A stretch of DNA of 64,000 bases. Source: Rhabditophanes sp. KR3021. Its lineage: Eukaryota > Nematoda > Chromadorea > Rhabditida > Alloionematidae. The translations under genes were made by a program, and so were the position numbers. The notes under the pieces were generated by a model that saw only the letters and a program-made list of their open reading frames with translations, made no database searches and was not told the DNA's origin. Within the stretch, counting starts at the first letter, position 1; every line of letters begins with the position of its first letter. Where the stretch lies: positions 2,914,001 to 2,978,000 of the forward strand of contig CAUJLY010000004.1 of NCBI GenBank assembly GCA_963281155.1, given 5' to 3'. Of the stretch, positions 57,387-64,000 are shown piece by piece.

Positions 57387-58364
57387 AAATATTAAACTTT
57401 ATCAAATCAAAAAAGCAGTGATGAATGTGATTTAACAATCAAGTTACCAACGATCTTTTTAAGAGCTAAGGAAGGTTGGGAATTGGTAGATAGCATCTTC
57501 GATATAGTTTTGCTTGTGATAAGGTTTTTGAACGCTGACAGGTATTGCTAACGAATACTTTTCTGTACGTGATAATTGTTAATAATATTTGAAAAATTAA
57601 ATTGAAGGATAACAACATTTTTGCAACGTTTCCTTCCGTTCGCAGGTCGAGTATCAAATTATGTCTAAAATATTTTACTGACGAAAATATGATCTCCACA
57701 TCTTTATATTAAAATACATATTTTTTATGTCAGTAAATCTAATAAAAACTAATCGCAGAAGTGTATGCTGTACGTATTCTGTGCATTGAAAGATCAAGTC
57801 AAATATGCAGATATTCATTATAAACAAAAGAAAATACAATAAATAGAATTCATGAAGAGCATGCTTTAGAATACATCCTAATTTAAATGGAAAAATCATA
57901 TCCCAACTACAATAATTATAGCATAAAAATTGGTGAACGAAGATATTTGTAACCGTTACAAAGCGGTTTATAAGCTCAAAATCGAATTTTATCTAAAAAA
58001 CTTTGAATAAGAGTGTCTTAATTAAAATACTTCTGACAAATTTGATTTATGGCGATCATTGAAAAATAATTACTTAATACAAAGGATCAATTTTTACAAT
58101 GATTTTGAAAATGCCATTAATGTCGGTGGTATACATTCTTTCCCAAAAGTATCGCGTTGAAAGGATCCCAATTTACGGACTACCTATTGCATTAATGCCA
58201 TGAACATACTTGTGTTGTTCGAGGCATAATTTTATGGACCATACAAGTTATAAGCACAATCAAATCTTAACTGTGCAGACTCTCATCTACTTTTGTAATT
58301 TATTTCATTTGCCACTTTTCTTCACATTATTAAATAAAAATAAACTTTTGGTTATTATTTGAGG
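57387..58364. other. Divergent intergenic region between TOM20 and Porcupine
   Basis: About 1 kb of AT-rich DNA. Minus-strand open stretches 57466-57699 and 57675-57899 lack support. Presumed promoter region for both genes. Confidence 0.5.
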
Positions 58365-60095
58365 ATGGAAAATTATGATATTGCTGATATTGAAAAATAT
58401 TTGGACAGTTTATCCGATGAGGAAATTATCCAATTGCAAAAAGAATTGAATATCTCTGGTATCAGTGTACAAGATTTGTATGGCACAGCATTTTCAACAA
58501 TCAACTCTATTCTTCCTATGATAATTGTGTTATTTGTAACAACCTTGCTTTACAGGGTATTAGCAGAAATTTGCAAGTTAAATGTCATTTTTCTATTTAA
58601 TTATATGTTTTATAGCTTTCAAATTGAACTCCATTTTTGTGCATTTGGCTTCTGGAGTTTTAGGAATTTGTGCGTTACATTGGATATTTGCAAAGGATCA
58701 CATTATAAATATTCATCTGCTATTTTTTGTAATATCTTATCAAGCAACAAATTTTAGAGAGTATCATAAATTGCTACCACTGGCAATTAATATTTTTGTG
58801 ATGGTTATGTTTCAATTATCTTTTGATGCTCAATTTTACACCACTATTAGAGGCTCCTTAATGATTATGGCTATGAAGATGTCTACGTTTCAAATAACAC
58901 CCTTAGATGGCATAGTAAATGCATTCAGCTACGCGTTTTCGCCAGGTGAGTGGATTATCTATTAAATTTATTAACCTAAAAAATAGTGGGAAGTACAGAT
59001 AATTATGTAAATTTGAGAGCCTGCCTTAAATCAACACGTTTTTGGCACCTAAAAAGTCTTGGAGGATTAATTGAGCTACCTGATTTTTTCTCTTCTGGAA
59101 ACATTTGCTTGACCAGATCATAAGTTGGCTCCGCAATCGCTGTTAGTAACATTGTTTGAATAAACTTTATTCTAAGCAGTTTTTTAGTGTGACCCCACTT
59201 TATAGACTAGTACCAAAATTTTAAACACTTAAATATTACATTAATAATTCCAGGAACTGTAATTTTTGGACCATTTATAACATACAAAGATCATATTGAT
59301 ACATACAAAAGAAAATCAAATTATGATGTGTTGACTCCAATAAGCTTTTGCACAACATCACTGGTGTATTTAGTTATGTCTTCGTGTGTTTATCCATTTT
59401 TGAGCGCAAGCTATAATGTAGAGTATGCTTACGTGACGGCTCAAACATTCAGATTCTCACACTATTTTGTTAACGATTTGTCATTTGCGTTAGCATCAAT
59501 TGCAGGAGTCAAACCACTAACTGGCAATTCATGGACTTTAAAGACGGAATTTCCAAGATCTATGAAAGATGTTTCTTACTATTGGAATATTGGGATGTCA
59601 CACTTTTTTAAATCAAGTAAACACCTATTTGCATGAAATGAATATGTCTAATTATCAATTTTAGATGTGTTTGATCACTTGGCAGAACTTGGCACTTTTA
59701 AGGCAGCTATTGCCGTTTTTACAATATCGTCAGCATTACATGGATTTAATTTTCAATTAACTGCGGTTTTGTTATCAATGGGTGTGTATGCAATGGTCGA
59801 AATTAAGTTACGAAAAAAGTTAGCATCTAAATTCGACTGTTGTTGTTTATGTAAAAGATGCAACACCGACTGCAAACATACTTATAAGACATATCAAGTG
59901 CGATCATTAGTCCTTAATTCAATGTTTGTTTGTTTGAATATGTACCATTTGATGTATCTTGGTGCTCCATTTGATAATAGTGCTGCTGACACAGGATATT
60001 CATTCACTCACACATTACATATATTCGGCTCAAAATTTAAATTTGGATCACCAATAATTGTCGCAATTCAGTACTTTATCACTCTTTTAATTTAG
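58365..60095 (+). CDS. Porcupine-like protein-serine O-palmitoleoyltransferase
   Basis: Exons 58365-58572, 58616-58945, 59254-59616 and 59665-60095 give 443 residues (human PORCN is 461). This MBOAT enzyme of the ER attaches palmitoleate to Wnt proteins, needed for Wnt secretion. The protein is hydrophobic with about ten membrane segments; the catalytic histidine lies in S-A-L-H-G-F-N-F-Q, and F-P-R-S-M-K-D-V, R-F-S-H-Y-F-V and L-G-T-F-K-A-A fit PORCN. Intron 1 (58573-58615) has a GC donor (GCAAGT) and is the only choice that keeps the frame. AATAAA lies six bases after the stop. Confidence 0.94.
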
Positions 60096-62251
60096 ATATA
60101 ATAAACTCTTAAATTTCATCCATTGTGTTTTTTTCTGACACCATATCTTTATTAGCTTTCTTTAAAAAATGTGATTTTTGATACGACTCATAGGACTTTT
60201 CTTTTGAAGTTCACAAAAAGTTGTTTAAAGTCAATAAATTGAGTTTTTTATACACTTCTTGGTGTGGAGGCGTGATCGGAAGGCATGCTGAAAGTCAAAA
60301 CCACCGAGTTGTTTATTGTAAACCCAATGAAAGTGTGATTATGAGCTTTTTGTAAATATTTCGCAAAGAAACATGATAAAAGATGTATAAATAAACTATA
60401 CAAGATCAGTAAAGGGATAAGATATGGGGAGCATCTGTATTTATTTGCGAAGCACTAAAATGTGATAGACGTTAAGTGGAATTGAAATAAATATATATTT
60501 CAGGACTATAAAACGAAATAAGAATCTGTATTTTTATAGTTTAATGAGCGACGGCAAATCCTTTGAGTAAATTATTTTGAAGTGATTTTAAAAATCTTAG
60601 TTGCACGATATTTACAATATTCATTTTAATTAACGGAATCAAAATATTTTTTCGTTTGCTAATAATTTGTTGTCAAATTTTTGCAACATTATTGTTAACG
60701 GAGGAAAGGTTGGCCTAATGGACATACACCCCTTCTTATAATTTCTAATTTATAGTATTCATTATTTATTATACGTACATAATTATTGAAAGTTCTTTGT
60801 TTACATAAAAGTGTCTGAATCACCGAGTTGATATAAAGTTGTTTTTGTAGGATAAATGGTATATCAATTTATATTTTTTGTACTTGGAAAGTAGTGGGTG
60901 TTTTATTTGAGAGGTTATCAAAAGGCTAACAATAATTATATTACGTTTTTAATCTCATGTTTCAGATTGTCGAGGAGGGGTTGTACAAAAGTTTTCATAA
61001 ATAGGACATTACATTTTCACATTATACAGCTTTATCATATCTTCATAATCCTTACTTTTAATAGCTTAATTAGTTTAAAAATTGACTTTCATTTACTTTC
61101 TACTTCTGGCTACTTTTAAAATTTAAGTCATATAATTGTATGTACATATAGTATTTTGAGTTTTATTTGTAGTTTATCTATTCTTATAAGTTCGAATCTT
61201 ATTTATCGCTTATTCTTTTTTGCCATTAATCATAATAATTCACAGATAAATAAATATTAAACGAACACTTTTTTGTTGAAGTGATTGTTTGATGAAGTAT
61301 GTGTTTATGTGTTTAATTATTTGCTTAAAGACCATGAATTTTGCTATAACTTTTATGAGGCTCTCCAATTTCAAATACTAAATATTTTATAATAACGTTA
61401 TTAAGTATTTATTTGAAAGTGATTTAGTACAAGTGCATTATTATTTTTATCTCGTCATATACAATACACTCTCTTGATCTTTTTCTTTTAGAAGCAATTA
61501 TTAGTTTGTGTATCGCGACTTGTTCCTTCACGATATCAGATCTGAGGACTCGTGTTCACTTGATGTCTTGTTTTAGCTGACTTGTACTGATAAAAGCCCG
61601 TATATTTGCCATTAAAAAGTTCTACTTGCTAGTACAAGTAACTTTACAAAAGAGATAAGAGATATTCGTCGATGGAAACAATAAGAAGCTAGGTTCTATT
61701 TGATCACATAGTATACAATTTTGAGATAAATATGTGAAAGATATCGAAAGATATATATAAATAGTTATTGAAAGTTACTCGCACCTATCTTGTTAGAATA
61801 TAAAGTCCTCCCCTAGTCTTTGTTGTATAATTTTATCTAATCACAGTTTTTACATCCTTTATGATGGCTAGCGAATTTTTGAGTTTTGTTAACAATTATT
61901 ATTTAGTACAGTTAGTCAAACTTCATTTATCATTTTGACGGTGAATTGTATCTAGAGTAAATGACGTTTTGAGACTTGAAGAGCGTCATATGTTTTCGAA
62001 TCATATCATTGTAGACAAAGATTACGTAAAGATATTTAAAGTCTTATTCACATTCTTGAAACAAGCTTTTTCTGATTTGTTATTTCGCCTACGTCCTTCA
62101 TAATATTGTTTATTTGTATAATTTCAGGTGCTACCTCAAAATTAGACTGACTGGACAAAAAGTACTATCTTATACTTTGCCTTTTTTACCGCTGACGACA
62201 ACTATATTTTGAAGACAATAATTACAAAGACAATTTTTAGAATAACCAAAA
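60096..62251. other. Intergenic upstream of the myosin gene
   Basis: About 2.1 kb of AT-rich DNA. No gene is seen; a 73-codon open stretch at 60898 has no support. It should contain the myosin promoter or outron and ends at a trans-splice-like acceptor at 62240. Confidence 0.5.
62230..62240 (+). promoter_or_regulatory. Candidate trans-splice acceptor of myosin
   Basis: CAATTTTTAG ends 11 bases before ATG 62252. Confidence 0.55.
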
Positions 62252-63985
62252 ATGATGGAAACTGAAGATCCAGGTTGGCAGTTCTTGAGACAGTCACAAG
62301 AACAAATTCTTGCTAACAATACCAAGAAATTTGACTCGAAAAAGAATGTTTGGATCACTGACAAGGACGAAGGTAATCATTAAACTAATTAAGATAGACA
62401 ATATTTATTAAAAATAGAAAAATATACTTATTGCTTTAGGAGTTTTTTCTTTGACGTGTTGCAGCAGCTACTACCTTATCATAAAGATTTTCAACTCATC
62501 TGACAATTCCTCCCTTCCTTTTCCCTTAATTGCTCTTCTATTTTCATATTTTTTCGCAATGTTGGACTTCATTGTTTTAACTACTTTTACAGAAGTTTTC
62601 TCCTTATCAGTTAACCTAGATGGGTCAGAATTTCATTTTTCTGTACCAACTCTCATATATTCCGCATTTGTAGCTTTCTTAGTAGGACACACATTTTCAT
62701 ACCATTCTTGATCTACTTTACTAACTCGAAGACTGTTTTTAATATTGGTAGTAATTGCAACACATCTCGCATCTCTTATTCCATTAAATTTCAAATTATG
62801 CTTTAAAATGATTTCGTGTCTAATAGAGAAGAAACTGTGGGGACGCAGTCTTCAGATGGCTTCATTTCATAAGACGCTTTGTAAATAGCTCTTTTCAATA
62901 TCATTATTTCCTTTGATAAACGCATAAACATCCTTAGGTAGCATTATAGTCAAACTGAGATCTTCGTTCTTATTAACACTGTTTTCAAAGACCAATTTTT
63001 TAGTGTAATAATAACTCCCCCTACAAACTTCTTTCTTCTCTCGCAAATAAATAGTTTGTTTTAAAGTCATGAACCATCCCATAATTAAAAAATACAATTC
63101 TTCGATCTGGTTCCGTGATACAGCGTCGATGAAGGCAAAACTATCTCCATAGTGAAGAGTAAATAAACTATCTTTATCACGATTAATCAAGATACTCTCA
63201 TATGGACGTACTGTTGTGGCTCTAGGAATTTGAAATACATCTATTTGATAGAACTTTGATTTACTGTTGATGATGTGCACATATTTTCCTGGAAAACGCT
63301 AGTCTTGTGATCTGTTAAAGGGATCAAATTTTGAGGAAAGCTCAGAATGTTGGCTAACTCTAGGCAAGTCATCATTAGATCCATCCGACTTTCCAATATA
63401 CTCATCAACAATTTTGTATGCATATCCAACAGGATTGGTAGTGTATGGTTTGGCTAAAAATGCTGTGAGCTCCGGACTTTGTTTGATAAAGGTTTCTTCT
63501 TAGTAGTCAGACTAAACATATATTTTTGAATTTTAAATATTAATCAAAACTTACTCAACTCTCATAATTTGAATCATATACTCTCTTAACAACTTTAACT
63601 GGAGTTGGCTAAAAGATAATTAGTAGTAATATAATAATTTACTTAGGGCATATTCATAACCATTTTCCTTATTGTCATGGACTTGGGCAGTAACTTTCTT
63701 GTGTTCATTTAGATAGAGTTTAATAAGTACTAATTATTTATTGTACCTTTATACCCATATTTTGGTGTGTTGCATATGTTCATATAGTCACCAAACTAAT
63801 CTTTCAAAAGTTAGTGGACGGTTTAGTAAATTATATCATTGAAATGCAAATTAGCAATTTTAAACATGACAATATAAATTATTTTATAAACAATTATTAA
63901 TAACACATTTTTAGGTTTCATTGCCGCTGAAATCAAGTCTACAAAGGGAGAAACTGTTACGGTAGTCACTGAAAAGGGAGTTGAG
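62252..63985 (+). CDS. Class II muscle myosin heavy chain, first two coding exons (3' end outside window)
   Basis: Exons 62252-62372 and 63915-63985 encode the first 64 residues: M-M-E-T-E-D-P-G-W-Q-F-L-R, then K-K-F-D-S-K-K-N-V-W-I and a following segment A-A-E-I-K-S-T-K-G-E-T. This is the N-terminal SH3-like part of a class II myosin motor, close to C. elegans body-wall myosins such as UNC-54. The last exon ends in phase 0 at a GTAAGT donor, and the gene continues beyond the window. Intron 1 is 1542 nt and carries antisense coding-like sequence. Which myosin isoform it is cannot be told from 64 residues. Confidence 0.93.
62410..63720 (-). pseudogene. Antisense nested gene or relic in myosin intron 1
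   Basis: Nearly the whole intron is coding-like on the minus strand. From about 63500 to 62867 one frame is open for about 210 codons apart from a single TAG at 63301-63299; that TAG would be removed by a 60-nt GT-AG intron in phase 0. Upstream pieces (about 63705-63640 and 63598-63555) stand between splice-like sites but do not keep one frame. Downstream, coding-like sequence continues with two frame changes to about 62470. Motifs include P-Y-T-T-N-P-V-G-Y-A-Y-K and M-G-W-F-M-T-L-K-Q. No family is recognised with confidence. Confidence 0.45.
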
Positions 63986-64000
63986 GTAAGTAATCCTCGC

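Noticed and set aside
61185..61200. GTTCGAATC resembling a tRNA B-box
   Set aside because: No A-box at the right distance and no cloverleaf can be folded; the same holds for GGATCGAACC at about 44276.
62451..62711. 86-codon hydrophobic plus-strand frame in myosin intron 1
   Set aside because: It is opposite the antisense coding-like sequence of that intron and looks like its shadow.
62867..63280. Possible BAH-domain (polybromo-like) similarity of the antisense frame in the myosin intron
   Set aside because: Only scattered hydrophobic and aromatic positions match; too weak to name.

Overview
The window is a piece of a nematode nuclear genome. The DNA is AT-rich, introns of about 40-60 nt are common, and many start codons sit just downstream of a T-rich AG that looks like a spliced-leader trans-splice acceptor (for example at 35170, 45294, 43203, 62240). 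A nematode-type ATP synthase f subunit, a chemoreceptor-like 7TM gene and an emb-9/let-2-like collagen IV gene agree with this. All identifications are from reading translated sequence and remembered family features; no search was run. Exon joins were worked out by hand from GT/AG sites and reading phase.

Layout. 1-6 kb: 3' part of a type IV collagen chain (+) with its C-terminal NC1 domain; its introns hold antisense, broken coding relics. 6-8 kb: a C-type-lectin-like fragment, a small unknown gene and a cytochrome P450 relic, all (-). 8.4-12.9 kb: an unknown acidic protein gene and the PDZD8 homologue (-). 13.4-19.3 kb (+): ArfGAP2/3, a broken delta-1-pyrroline-5-carboxylate dehydrogenase (ALDH4A1) pseudogene, MFSD8 and a 7TM chemoreceptor. 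19.9-22.4 kb: phospholipase B-like (-). 23.9-27 kb (+): GTPBP1/2-like GTPase and ABHD12-like hydrolase. 27-35 kb: long gene-poor stretch. 35.2-39.7 kb: HNF4-type (NR2A) nuclear receptor (+). 41.4-46.9 kb: a probable operon EARS2-PARL-NUDT5 (-). 47.1-50.8 kb: phosphatidylserine synthase and ATP synthase f (-). 51.4-53.8 kb: an unknown basic protein (+) and a tandem pair of small secreted Cys-rich proteins (-). 56-60 kb: profilin (+), TOM20 (-), Porcupine O-acyltransferase (+). 62.2 kb to the end: first two coding exons of a muscle myosin heavy chain (+).

How the genes relate. Most are ordinary housekeeping genes without a shared pathway. The operon-like trio is mostly mitochondrial (mitochondrial tRNA charging, inner-membrane rhomboid protease, ADP-sugar hydrolase), and PTDSS, ATP synthase f and TOM20 nearby add membrane-lipid and mitochondrial functions.

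Most unusual feature. Introns of collagen IV, PARL and the phosphatidylserine synthase gene carry fragments of one unrecognised protein family (core motif N-x-D-S-x-K-x-S followed by M-x-P-x-x-N). All are antisense to their host gene and all are broken. Other broken antisense coding stretches lie in further collagen introns and in the first myosin intron. This looks like a dispersed element or gene family that survives only antisense inside introns.
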